64,000 nucleotides of DNA from positions 1-64,000 of the forward strand of contig DATKPY010000027.1 of assembly GCA_035523875.1 (NCBI GenBank), written 5' to 3'. The DNA comes from JASHUC01 sp035523875 (GTDB lineage Bacteria > Pseudomonadota > Gammaproteobacteria > Steroidobacterales > Steroidobacteraceae). Both the position numbers and the translations under genes were made by a program. The notes below the pieces were generated by a model. It had not been told where the DNA came from, searched no databases, and worked only from the letters and a program-made list of their open reading frames with translations. Positions within the stretch are counted from its first letter, which is position 1; each line of letters starts with the position of its first letter. Below, one piece after another: positions 46,237-55,513 of the stretch.

Positions 46237-47174
46237 CACCCGAGTCCACAATATTCGTCGCCGGCCATACCGGGCTGGTCGGCTCCGCGATCGTACGGCG
46301 ACTGCGAGCGGCGGGATTCCACAAACTCCTGCTTGCGGAACGACACCTGGTCGATTTGCGCGATCAGCCGTCGGTGGAGCGATTTTTCCAGACCGAGCGG
46401 CCGCAATTCGTGTTTCTGGCCGCAGCCCGTGTCGGTGGAATCCTTGCCAACGAATCCCATCCCGCGATGTTCCTGCGAGACAACCTGGCCATCGAGCTCG
46501 CAGTGATCGATGCCGCCTATCGACACGGGGTACAGAAACTTCTGTTTCTCGGTTCGAGCTGCATCTACCCGAAGCACGCACCACAGCCGATGAGCGAGGA
46601 TTGCCTGCTCACCGGTCCGCTCGAGCCGACCAACGAGTGGTATGCGATCGCGAAGATCGCGGGCCTGAAGATGTGCCAGGCCTACCGCCGAGAGTACGGC
46701 TTCAAGGCGATAGCGGCGATGCCGACGAACCTGTACGGACCGGGTGACAATTTCAATCTGCGGGACTCGCACGTCCTGCCGGCGCTGATTCGCAAGTTCC
46801 ATGAGGCACGGGCAAGTGGTGCGGAGGAAGTCGAGATCTGGGGCACCGGCAAGCCGCGTCGCGAATTTCTCCACGTCGATGACTTGGCCGACGCCTGTCT
46901 CTACCTGATGCAGCGCTACGACGAGGCGATGTGGATCAACGTGGGCTGCGGCTCGGACGTATCGATCGCCGAGCTCGCCGCGATCGTCTCGAGGACGGTG
47001 GGATTCGAGGGGCGGCTCAGGTTCAATTCCGCGATGCCCGACGGGACTCCCCGCAAGCTTCTCGACGTCTCGCGCCTGACCGGTTTGGGGTGGGTTGCGA
47101 GGATTGCTCTCGAGACCGGCGTGGCCGACACGTACCGGTGGTTTCTCGAGAACCACGAGAGCCTCCGAGCGTAA
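46233..47174 (+). CDS. fcl: GDP-L-fucose synthase
   Basis: 313 aa SDR epimerase/reductase that turns the Gmd product into GDP-L-fucose. GHTGLVGSAIVRRLRAAGF, LFLGSSCIYPKHAPQPM, and EWYAIAKIAGLKMCQAYRREYG carry the NADP site and YxxxK. GTG 46233 overlaps the gmd stop, so the pair is coupled. The glycan should contain L-fucose or a derivative. Confidence 0.95.
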   Translation: MTPESTIFVAGHTGLVGSAIVRRLRAAGFHKLLLAERHLVDLRDQPSVERFFQTERPQFVFLAAARVGGILANESHPAMFLRDNLAIELAVIDAAYRHGVQKLLFLGSSCIYPKHAPQPMSEDCLLTGPLEPTNEWYAIAKIAGLKMCQAYRREYGFKAIAAMPTNLYGPGDNFNLRDSHVLPALIRKFHEARASGAEEVEIWGTGKPRREFLHVDDLADACLYLMQRYDEAMWINVGCGSDVSIAELAAIVSRTVGFEGRLRFNSAMPDGTPRKLLDVSRLTGLGWVARIALETGVADTYRWFLENHESLRA

Positions 47175-47292
47175 CGGCGGCCATCGACCGTCCGCGCGAC
47201 CCAATGAGGCAGAATCTTCCTCGCACGACCTCGCCAGCTCGCGCGACTCTGCGCCGCCGGCCCGATCTGCCTCGCCCCGCGGGGGTGATCGA

Positions 47293-48009
47293 GTGATATG
47301 GCAGGTTCTGGGGAAGCTCGTGCGAGTACTCCGCATCGCGGAGTACCGAGCCGCATTTCTACGGACCCGCGTCGCCGCCGCGGTCGAGCACGACCGAATC
47401 CTGGCTGGCTTCGAGTTGAACACGGTCGTCGACATCGGTGCGAACCGCGGCCAGTTTGCGCTTTGCATGCGCCGCCTCTACCCGCAGGCGCAGATCTACT
47501 CCTTCGAGCCGTTGCAGAAGCCCGCAAGCGCCTGGCGCAAGAACTTCGGTCATGACCCTCGGGCGCGTCTCTACGCGAAGGCGGTCGCGCCATCCTCGGG
47601 CCGTGCCGAAATGCACGTCACGCGATGGGACGTCTCCTCGTCGCTCCTGCCGATCGGGCGAGAACAGCAACGCAGCTTTCCGCTTTCGGACGAGGCAGGG
47701 TTGCAAACCGTCGAGACCGCGCGCCTAAGCGACTGTCTCCCGACGGCGGCCCTGGTTGCGCCGGCGTTGCTCAAGCTCGACGTGCAGGGCTTCGAGCTCG
47801 AGGCGCTTCAAGGTTGCGAGGATCTGCTTGCCTCGTTCAAATTCGTGTACGTCGAGGCCTCGTTCATCGAGCTCTACGTAGGCCAGGCGCTCGCCGGCGA
47901 AGTGATCGCCTACATGTTCGCGAGGAATTTTCGACTGCTGTGCGTGGCAAACCTCTCGATCGACCGCCGCGGGCGACCGCTCCAGGCGGACTTCCTTTTC
48001 TCATCCTAG
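47293..48009 (+). CDS. FkbM family methyltransferase
   Basis: 238 aa SAM-dependent methyltransferase. TVVDIGANRGQFALCMRRLYPQAQIYSFEPL is the SAM-binding motif, and LLKLDVQGFELEALQGCEDLL is the FkbM signature. Such enzymes O-methylate sugars in glycan loci. GTG 47293, after a GGGGG run, is the most likely start. Its TAG stop shares the CTAG palindrome with the convergent methyltransferase gene. Confidence 0.85.
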   Translation: MIWQVLGKLVRVLRIAEYRAAFLRTRVAAAVEHDRILAGFELNTVVDIGANRGQFALCMRRLYPQAQIYSFEPLQKPASAWRKNFGHDPRARLYAKAVAPSSGRAEMHVTRWDVSSSLLPIGREQQRSFPLSDEAGLQTVETARLSDCLPTAALVAPALLKLDVQGFELEALQGCEDLLASFKFVYVEASFIELYVGQALAGEVIAYMFARNFRLLCVANLSIDRRGRPLQADFLFSS

Positions 48010-48923
48010 GCCGCGGGCTTCCCGATCACGACTATCTGATGGTCGAGGAACGTGCCCGGAATTCCCGGTGAGAACGTTCGTCTGGGCCGCACACCCGGCA
48101 CTCGAGGCCGATAGACAAGACGACCCGCCCAGTTGAACGCCGCCGGACTCGCGAAGAAGGCACCCTGCATTGCGAGGCCCAACGGGAGCCGGAGGGCGGA
48201 CGGCGCTTGATAGCGAGTGGCGTGCCGATCCTTGAGTCGTGCGCCCGACCGTGCGCACCACTGTTCAAAGAAGGCGCGCCCCGGGAAGCTGACGTGCTCG
48301 GGGAAACTCGCGTACCAGAAGCGCGACTTCAATACTCGCCAAGCGAAGGCCTGCGGATCTCCGGTCGAGACGATCAGGATGCCGCCTGGGCGCACGCGCG
48401 CGTAGGCTCGAGCCAGGAACGCGTCCGGGTCGGGGACGTGCTCGATCACATCGATGGCGGTGACGGCCTCGAAGCATCGCTCGGTCGCATCCTCGTCGAG
48501 GACGCGAGCCACGATCTCGATGCCGCGCTCGCCGGCGAGCGCGGCGGCTCCAGAGGGCTCAATACCCGATTTGCTGATGTGCGCCGGGAGAGTTGCCAAG
48601 AAATCCCCCGCACCGCAGCCCACATCGAGCACGCTTGCGCTCCGCGCGGCAGAGACGATCGAGCGAATGATCCGCAGATCCCTGCGCGACTCACCGCCGC
48701 TCCACTGGTCCGGCGCGCCCGATCGATAGAGCGACAGGTATTCCGCTTGCGAAAGGATCGGGTGTCGGAACGCCGAGCCGCAGCGCGTGCAGACCCAGAG
48801 GCGACCGCCGGGAAGCGTGCGTTCCAGTACGCGGCCGGCGAAGTAATCGCTGTCCGGTAGCGCGCCATCGTCCCGGGTGGCCCGCGATCCGCAGAGCCGA
48901 CAGGCGGGAGGCTCACCGGACAT
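48006..48923 (-). CDS. Zinc-finger-containing SAM methyltransferase (sugar C-methyltransferase-like)
   Basis: 305 aa. The N-terminus has CRLCGS and VCTRCGSAF, a zinc-binding pair as in NDP-sugar C-methyltransferases, followed by the SAM motif SVLDVGCGAGDFLATL and AIDVIEHVPDPDAFL. The C-terminal portion is a hydrophobic extension. ATG 48923 overlaps the flippase gene end by 11 nt. A role in glycan modification is inferred from context. Confidence 0.82.
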   Translation of the reverse strand: MSGEPPACRLCGSRATRDDGALPDSDYFAGRVLERTLPGGRLWVCTRCGSAFRHPILSQAEYLSLYRSGAPDQWSGGESRRDLRIIRSIVSAARSASVLDVGCGAGDFLATLPAHISKSGIEPSGAAALAGERGIEIVARVLDEDATERCFEAVTAIDVIEHVPDPDAFLARAYARVRPGGILIVSTGDPQAFAWRVLKSRFWYASFPEHVSFPGRAFFEQWCARSGARLKDRHATRYQAPSALRLPLGLAMQGAFFASPAAFNWAGRLVYRPRVPGVRPRRTFSPGIPGTFLDHQIVVIGKPAA

Positions 48924-50262
48924 CGCTGGTCGAGCGCGCGGCCTTGTACAAGAAGGCCGTGCCGAGCGAGTAGACGAGCCTGTTGCACGCGAATGCAAAG
49001 ATGCCGAATGGAGCGAGAACCACCGCCATCAGCGTCTGCGCAACGCTCGCCGATATGACGATCTTCGCCGAGCGCGCGCTCTCGCCGCGCCCGAGAAGGA
49101 TGAAGTACGCGCCGATGTTGAAGGCGAGGACGATGTGGACCACGACCAGCAGCACGAGCAGCCGACTGTTCTCATCGGCGAATGCGGGCCCTATCCAGTG
49201 CGCGAGCAGCGGGTGCGCGAAGATCACGAGCAGCAGCCCGAGAAGTCCGGATAGGGCGACTGCGACCAGTGTCGCTGAGCCGAGCAACGAGTTGCCGCTG
49301 CGCCCATCGAGACCCCGTCCAAGTGAGCTCACCCGCGGAAATATCACCTGCATCGCGGCACTGGGTATCGTGTGGACGTACTGGGCGAGCTGCAGGCAGA
49401 CACTGTAGCGCATCAGGGCTCGCGAACCGAGCAGGCCGCCGATCAGCAGCTGATCCAAGGAGGTAAACATCACGCTCCCGAGGGTCTGCGCCCATTGCCA
49501 CACACCAAAGTGGAGCACGCGCTTGAGTGGAATGACCGCCCTCGAAGGCAGGCAGCAGCGTCCATCGCCCAACAGAAAGGCGGCCTGCCAACCCTTCAAC
49601 AGCGCCTTCATCGACATGGCAGCCGCCAATCCGGCGAGCATGGTCGCGGCGCTCCCGTATCGCGCCGCCAGCCAGATGAGCACGATTCCGATGCCTATTC
49701 GCGCGGGGACTTCGACTCTCGCGCTCAGATCGAACCGCTCGGCGCCTCTCAGTGCCCCCGAGTAGACGCTGTCAATCTCCTGCACTGCTCCCGCGACGAC
49801 CGCCAACAGGAAAATCGCAGCCACCAGGCTCGATGAGCCAAGCGGTGAGAAAAACCACGCCGCAATGACGGGCGCGAGCAGCCACAGCAGGATCACTGCG
49901 CTCAGCCCGCCAACGAGCGCGACGGCAACCGCAGCTCGCACCGCGGCAACCGCGCGGTCCGTCGCGCCAGCTCCGAGGTCGGCGGACACGTGCTTCGTAG
50001 CGGCCACGCCCGCGCCCAAGGAGATCACCTGGCTCATGTTGACGACCGTGAGGCCGAGGACCCATAGACCGAACTGCTGTCTGCCCAGCCGCGAGATGAA
50101 GTACGGCGTGAGGGCGAGCTGCAGCAGAGGATTGATTCCCTGGTCCACCATGGCCCAGGCAGCTCGGTGCGCGTGAGGTTGGACACGTGCGAGAATGGCG
50201 TCCACACGCAAACGCTCGCCGAGGGGAGCGGGCGTCGACAGCTCGTCGGTTGGCGTCTTCAT
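48913..50262 (-). CDS. Wzx-like polysaccharide flippase
   Basis: 449 aa MATE/polysaccharide-transport membrane protein with about 12-14 transmembrane helices. The start region LLQLALTPYFISRLGRQQFGLWVLG and mid LISLGAGVAATK-type helices fit the oligosaccharide flippase family. It probably flips an undecaprenyl-linked oligosaccharide across the inner membrane. ATG 50262 is chosen over the longer low-complexity frame. Confidence 0.85.
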   Translation of the reverse strand: MKTPTDELSTPAPLGERLRVDAILARVQPHAHRAAWAMVDQGINPLLQLALTPYFISRLGRQQFGLWVLGLTVVNMSQVISLGAGVAATKHVSADLGAGATDRAVAAVRAAVAVALVGGLSAVILLWLLAPVIAAWFFSPLGSSSLVAAIFLLAVVAGAVQEIDSVYSGALRGAERFDLSARVEVPARIGIGIVLIWLAARYGSAATMLAGLAAAMSMKALLKGWQAAFLLGDGRCCLPSRAVIPLKRVLHFGVWQWAQTLGSVMFTSLDQLLIGGLLGSRALMRYSVCLQLAQYVHTIPSAAMQVIFPRVSSLGRGLDGRSGNSLLGSATLVAVALSGLLGLLLVIFAHPLLAHWIGPAFADENSRLLVLLVVVHIVLAFNIGAYFILLGRGESARSAKIVISASVAQTLMAVVLAPFGIFAFACNRLVYSLGTAFLYKAARSTSDVR

Positions 50263-50613
50263 CCGCTGTGCGCCGGCTGCATCGAGGTCCTCGCGGCGCT
50301 CCCGACGACACCCGCAATTCGCCGCACTGTCCGGCGCTTCATGACTCGTTTCCGGTGAAAGGTACGCATCGCCGTCCGCCTGGCAACCGGCGCGCCCGCG
50401 ACCTCGACGGGGCGTTCGATTCGTTGTCCCGGCCCCTGCGCGTCGCAAGCTAACACGCCCGGTCGGCACCGGTTGTGATGCAGCTCACGAGGGTCTGCCT
50501 CTGTCAGGAGCCGCAACCGTGCGCTTCAGCGCATCGCTCTGCTCAGACGCCTACGCGCCGCGGGCGGTACGACCGCATATCTCCAGACGATCCGTCCCAT
50601 CGTTGCTTGCTCA
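50263..50613. other. Intergenic region upstream of the flippase gene
   Basis: About 350 bp with no supportable gene. It should contain the leftward promoter of the flippase gene. No clear terminator or promoter was identified. Confidence 0.4.
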
Positions 50614-51426
50614 TCAGGTGGCAGCGAACCAGCGACGTTGCGGACACGTCCCATAGCGCAGCTCCGCGGCCGATTGCAGCGTCCTCACGACCACCATCGC
50701 CGTTGCTCGCGCGATCCCGTGCGTCCTTCTCAGGTGTCGGTAGCATTCCGCCGTTCCGAGCCACATGGCCCTCGGTCCAGCGTTGGAGGACCCCCCTTTG
50801 CGCATGAACGCCACCACCTCGCCAGTGATCCTGAGCGAAGGGTTGAATCGCCGCTCGAGGTCGTAGAACAGATTCACGTCCGAGGCGAGGCGCAAGGTCG
50901 CATCGAACCCTCCGGCGACCTCGAGCATGCGACGCTTGGCGAAGATACCCTGATGAATCGGGAACAATCCGAGCCCGCGATGCCTCGCGAGAATTCGCGG
51001 CACCCGACGCCGTCTCCACGTCTCCACGCGCCCCGGGTCCCCGGGGCCCATCAGGACATCGCCGAGAATGAGATCGGGATTTCCGCTTGCGCCCGGCGTG
51101 GCGTGGCGCATCGCCGTCGCAACCGTGGTCTCGCTCGCAAGGAAGTCATCTGCGTTCAGGAACAAGACGTACTCGCCCGCCGCCGTGCGCAGGCCCTTGT
51201 TCATGGCATCGTAGATCCCGCTGTCCGGCTCGTAGACGCGGCTGATCCGACCCGAGCGGAGCGCGCAGCGATCGATGATCTGCCGCGTCGCGTCGACCGA
51301 TCCACCGTCCACGCAGACGTGCTCGAGCTCGAAGTCGCACCGCTGCATGGCGACGGAGGCGATCGTATCTCCGATCGTCTCCGCCGCATTGAGCGATACC
51401 GTAATGACCGAGAGGAAGGGTTTCAT
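50614..51426 (-). CDS. Family 2 glycosyltransferase
   Basis: 270 aa GT-A fold enzyme. FLSVITVSLNAAETIGDTIASV is the nucleotide-sugar binding start, VCVDGGSVDATRQII follows, and EYVLFLNADDFLA holds the metal-binding motif (NADD in place of DxD). It resembles WcaA-type transferases. Sugar and acceptor are unknown. Confidence 0.87.
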   Translation of the reverse strand: MKPFLSVITVSLNAAETIGDTIASVAMQRCDFELEHVCVDGGSVDATRQIIDRCALRSGRISRVYEPDSGIYDAMNKGLRTAAGEYVLFLNADDFLASETTVATAMRHATPGASGNPDLILGDVLMGPGDPGRVETWRRRRVPRILARHRGLGLFPIHQGIFAKRRMLEVAGGFDATLRLASDVNLFYDLERRFNPSLRITGEVVAFMRKGGSSNAGPRAMWLGTAECYRHLRRTHGIARATAMVVVRTLQSAAELRYGTCPQRRWFAAT

Positions 51427-51658
51427 CGAATTGCTGATCGAGCGCCTGCGGGTGCTACCAAGGACCTGCGCCACCGGAGCGCCTCGCCAGGATTCTCGCG
51501 ATCCGCAGAATCCACTTCAATGCCGCAATTCGCGCTCGCGCAGCCAGCGTCGATTTGTTGCCCGATTGTGATCGATTTCACGATAGCGGGCTGGCCGGTA
51601 CGGCACGAGTCAATTAGGTTCTGCGGACGCCGCCTCACTCTCAGCACCCGTTCGCGCC

Positions 51659-52651
51659 ATGCAGACTGCAGAACTCGCAATCACGGCGGATTCGATCCTT
51701 GCGGCAGCAGCCGACAAGTCGGTCGCCGTCCTGATCCCATGCCACAACGAAGCGGCTGCCGTCGGCGCGGTGGTGCGCGATTTCCGCAGATTCCTCCCGA
51801 CCGCCACCATCCACGTCTACGACAACGCCTCGACCGACGATACGGCACGACTCGCGCGGCAGGCCGGGGCATTTGTGCGTCACGAACCTTTGCGTGGCAA
51901 GGGAAACGTCGTTCGCCGCATGCTGTCCGACGTCGACGCGGACGTGTACGTACTGGTCGACGGCGACGATACTTACGACGCGACGATGGCGCCTCGCCTC
52001 GTCGAGCACCTGATCGAACAGGGTCTGGACATGGTCAATTGCGCGCGCGTGCCAGTGGGCCAGACGGCGTTTCGGCCGGGTCACGCCCTGGGCAACCGCC
52101 TCTTGAGCGGAATCATCACGTTTTTGTTCGGAAATCGGGTAAGCGACGTGCTCTCCGGATACCGCGTCATGTCGAGGCGATTCGTGAAGTCGTTTCCCGC
52201 TCTCTCCTCCGGGTTCGAAATCGAGACGGAGTTGACAGTCCACGGACTGGAGCTGCGCGTACCGATCGCGGAACTTGCGGCGCCCTATCGCGAGAGGCCC
52301 GCCGGGTCCGCGAGCAAGCTCAATACGGTGCGCGACGGTGTGCGCATACTGCGACTGATTTTTCACCTCATGAAGGAGGAGCGGCCACTGCAGTTCTTCG
52401 GCTGTGCTTTCGTGTTGCTGGCGACGGCATCGGCCGGGCTCGGCACCCCGGTCGTTCACACCTACCTCCAGACCGGCCTCGTGCCACGACTTCCCACCGC
52501 TGTCCTCGCGACCGGCTTGATCATTCTCGCCTTTCTGGCGCTCGTTTGCGGTCTGGTGCTCGACACCGTCACTCGAGGCCGCCGGGAGATGAAGCGGCTC
52601 TACTATCTCCAGGCCGGATTCAGCGCACCGCTCCCGCGCCCGCACCACTGA
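51659..52651 (+). CDS. Polyprenyl-phosphate glycosyltransferase (DPM1/GtrB-like)
   Basis: 330 aa GT2 enzyme. VAVLIPCHNEAAAVGAVVRDF starts the fold, YDNASTDDT follows, and VLVDGDDTYD is the DxD region. Two C-terminal transmembrane helices (about 255-320) place it among GtrB/dolichyl-phosphate-mannose-synthase-like proteins that load a sugar on a lipid carrier. This fits the GtrA and large membrane transferase-like genes nearby. Confidence 0.87.
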   Translation: MQTAELAITADSILAAAADKSVAVLIPCHNEAAAVGAVVRDFRRFLPTATIHVYDNASTDDTARLARQAGAFVRHEPLRGKGNVVRRMLSDVDADVYVLVDGDDTYDATMAPRLVEHLIEQGLDMVNCARVPVGQTAFRPGHALGNRLLSGIITFLFGNRVSDVLSGYRVMSRRFVKSFPALSSGFEIETELTVHGLELRVPIAELAAPYRERPAGSASKLNTVRDGVRILRLIFHLMKEERPLQFFGCAFVLLATASAGLGTPVVHTYLQTGLVPRLPTAVLATGLIILAFLALVCGLVLDTVTRGRREMKRLYYLQAGFSAPLPRPHH

Positions 52652-52661
52652 GGGAGACCGA

Positions 52662-53471
52662 TCAAGACTTTGTGAGATGGAAATGCAGTCCCTTGGCGCC
52701 GATTGGAAAGCCTCTGAGCAAGCGTGATTCCCAATAGGCCGCCCGGTTCGCGACCTGAATCAGCCGGCTCACGAGCGACTTTCGGCCCACTGCGACGGCA
52801 GTCGAGCGGTAAATGTCATTTTCCTGGCCCCGCCAGAAGCTTTCGAGTCTGCGCCCAACCGTCGGCAGCTTGAACGCCGCGAAAAATGCCGCATCCAGAG
52901 TCGCCCCCAGCAGGTGGTAGCTGAAAGCGAGCCGCGCGATTTGAAAGTGCGACGAGAACCGCCGCAATAGATCGCCGCGCGTATAGGCGCGATCGTGGTC
53001 CTTGGTGTCGCGATAGATATGCGGATCGAGGAGTCGAAAAAAGCCATGGGGCCCGGGGCCGCCCTCCGCCGGCACAAACCCGATGAACGATCCACCGCTA
53101 CGCAGAACCCTGTGAATCTCGGCGAGCGATTGGTCGATGTTCTCCACGTGCTCGAGCACGTCGCATGAGATGACGAGATCAAAGGTATCCGCGGCGAACG
53201 GCAGCGGCGCAGTACCAGAGGTGAGGTGAAACACGAAGTCGGGCACGGAGTGCGGCGCGCGAACATCGACCCCCGTCAGCTGGGCCGCGGGTCTCGCCGT
53301 GCGCACCAAGTGCAGGTGCTTGCCCTCGCCGCAGCCATAATCGAGCACGCACGGCGCGGTGAGCGCGGGCAGCCGCTCCAGGATCCAGCGAGCCTTCAGG
53401 CCCGGGAGATCTCGCTGCGCGGGATCCGGTGCAAAATCGCCGTACGCCCAAGTATCCGGGTCGGTGGTCAT
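52662..53471 (-). CDS. Class I SAM-dependent methyltransferase
   Basis: 269 aa. SAM motif CVLDYGCGEGKHLHLV and the LVISCDVLEHVENIDQSLAEIHRVL region. It resembles Methyltransf_11 enzymes in glycan loci. It converges on the DPM-like gene with 10 bp between. The substrate is unknown. Confidence 0.83.
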   Translation of the reverse strand: MTTDPDTWAYGDFAPDPAQRDLPGLKARWILERLPALTAPCVLDYGCGEGKHLHLVRTARPAAQLTGVDVRAPHSVPDFVFHLTSGTAPLPFAADTFDLVISCDVLEHVENIDQSLAEIHRVLRSGGSFIGFVPAEGGPGPHGFFRLLDPHIYRDTKDHDRAYTRGDLLRRFSSHFQIARLAFSYHLLGATLDAAFFAAFKLPTVGRRLESFWRGQENDIYRSTAVAVGRKSLVSRLIQVANRAAYWESRLLRGFPIGAKGLHFHLTKS

Positions 53472-53796
53472 TCCGGCCTCTCTACGCCTCGATCGAGTTG
53501 AGCTCGTGCGCAATTGGGCGGGTTGGGTCTGTCACTCGGATGGCAGCCAATCACTCGCCAGCGCACGCAATGATGCGCCCTCCGCCGAGAATTGTGCGAG
53601 CGGGGTCGGCCACTTTCGGCATGAGCGTTGTCATCTCGGCGGTTGCACGAAGCGAATCGCCGGGGACTCCCGGGCCGCACACCGCCGCGGCTGCGCCCAC
53701 TCCGTGCACTTCGTCACGCCGTCGCACGAGCCCCGTCCGACATAATCGCCCGGCCGCATGCCGTCCTCATGACGCGCCGGCACGGGAGTCGCGGAC
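53472..53796. other. Divergent promoter region
   Basis: About 325 bp between the divergent methyltransferase and membrane protein genes, without a supportable gene. It should hold promoters in both directions; none is distinct. Confidence 0.4.
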
Positions 53797-55503
53797 TTGA
53801 TATCCAATCTGTCAGTGGTACGGTCCCGCGCGGCGAGCGCGCTGTTCCTGGTAAGCGCGGCGATCATGACCGGAGTGCTGCTCTGGGCGCACCATCTGCC
53901 GAAAGTGGGCTCATTTGCCGGCCTGACGCCCATTTTCTTCGTCCTGTTCACCTTCTTCGACTATTACGCCGCGATGGGTCTGCTGCTCGCCCTCATCGCA
54001 GCCGCCCTCCTTCCGGCTCGCGTCTCGCTCCATCCCCTCACCCGATGGGCGGGAGAGCATCCGCTCGCCATCGCGCTCGTCAGCACCGCGACGCTCACCG
54101 CGGGCGCACTTCTCGTCTATCGCAGTCACCCGCTCGCAATGGACGAGTACGCGCAATACTTCCAGAGCCAGGTGTTCGCCGCCGGGCGACTCTCGGGACA
54201 CTTTCCCCCGGCGCTGCTCGACTGGTTGATTCCGCACGGGTTCCAGGACTTTTTCCTCGCGGTCTCACCGGCAACGGGCCAGGTCGTCTCGGCCTACTGG
54301 CCCTCGTTCGCGCTGCTGCTCACCCCGTTCACGTTCCTCGGCATCCCCTGGGCCTGCAACCCGGTGATCTCCGGCCTCACGGTCCTCGTGATCCATCGAC
54401 TCGCGCTGCACCTTTTCGAGGACATCGAGACCGCAGGCCTCGCGGTGCTGCTCACGGTCGCCTCGCCGGTCTTCTTCGGCGAGGGGATCTCGTACTACTC
54501 GATGCCTGCGCATCTGCTCCTCAACGGTGTCTATGCGCTGCTCCTCCTCAGGCCGACGGGGGGTCGCGCCGCGCTCGCCGGATTCGTAGGCTCGATCGCG
54601 CTCACGCTGCACAATCCGGTTCCGCACATCCTGTTCGCGCTGCCGTGGATTGTTTGGCTGCTGCGCCGCAGCGGCGGCGTGAGAATTGTCGGCCTCATGC
54701 TCGCGGGCTACCTGCCGCTCTGTCTGATACTCGGGTTCGGATGGTTCTGGTTCACCGGCCAGATCATGAACGGCGGAGCCCACACGGTGTCCGCTGCGGC
54801 ACTCTCCCTTGACTTCCATCGCATCGCGATCTCCTTCTCGCTGCCGTCCGGGACACTGCTGTTCGCGCGACTGATCGGCATCGCGAAGATCTGCGCTTGG
54901 GCGGTGCCGGTGTTGCCGGTGCTCGCCGGCGTAGGTGCGTGGAAATCGCGGCACAACCCGTTTTGCCGGCTTCTGCTCGCCTCGGCGCTGCTCACCCTTC
55001 TCGGATACCTATTCGTGCCCGTGGACCAAGGTCACGGCTGGGGCTACCGCTACTTTCACTCTGCATGGCTTGCCCTGCCCCTCTTGGGCGCAAGCGCGCT
55101 CGCGCGCGTGCCCGGCACGAGGACGGCGGCCTCTCTGTTTGAGGACGCAGACACCCATACATTCGTCGTCGCCTGCATACTCGCGACGTTCATCGGTGGC
55201 GTTGCAGTGCGCGCGGCGCAGATGCACGAGTTCATGAGCGACGATCTGAGCCAGCTTCCTGCCTACGCAGGTACGGAGCGGCACATCGAGCTGATCGATG
55301 CGACCGTGGCGTTCTACGGCGCGGATCTGGTGCAGAACGACCCGTGGTTGCGCGGCAGTACCGTGCGCATGCTGAGCCAGGGCGCTGCCGCGAACGCGGC
55401 CATGATGCGGAAATACTTTCCAACCTTTCATCGCGTATTTGCCGATCACCATGGATGGGTGTGGTCGTCCGCCGCACCGAGCGTCGCCGCCGCGAAGCCC
55501 TGA
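53797..55503 (+). CDS. Polytopic membrane protein, GT39/ArnT-like
   Basis: 568 aa with about 10-12 transmembrane helices. After the first helices, HPLAMDEYAQYFQSQVF has the acidic DE pair in the first periplasmic loop typical of GT-C enzymes, which take sugars from polyprenyl-phosphate donors. Enzyme family membership is tentative. The start is a TTG at 53797. It precedes two longer related-looking membrane proteins. Confidence 0.7.
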   Translation: MISNLSVVRSRAASALFLVSAAIMTGVLLWAHHLPKVGSFAGLTPIFFVLFTFFDYYAAMGLLLALIAAALLPARVSLHPLTRWAGEHPLAIALVSTATLTAGALLVYRSHPLAMDEYAQYFQSQVFAAGRLSGHFPPALLDWLIPHGFQDFFLAVSPATGQVVSAYWPSFALLLTPFTFLGIPWACNPVISGLTVLVIHRLALHLFEDIETAGLAVLLTVASPVFFGEGISYYSMPAHLLLNGVYALLLLRPTGGRAALAGFVGSIALTLHNPVPHILFALPWIVWLLRRSGGVRIVGLMLAGYLPLCLILGFGWFWFTGQIMNGGAHTVSAAALSLDFHRIAISFSLPSGTLLFARLIGIAKICAWAVPVLPVLAGVGAWKSRHNPFCRLLLASALLTLLGYLFVPVDQGHGWGYRYFHSAWLALPLLGASALARVPGTRTAASLFEDADTHTFVVACILATFIGGVAVRAAQMHEFMSDDLSQLPAYAGTERHIELIDATVAFYGADLVQNDPWLRGSTVRMLSQGAAANAAMMRKYFPTFHRVFADHHGWVWSSAAPSVAAAKP

Positions 55504-55513
55504 GGAGATCGAT

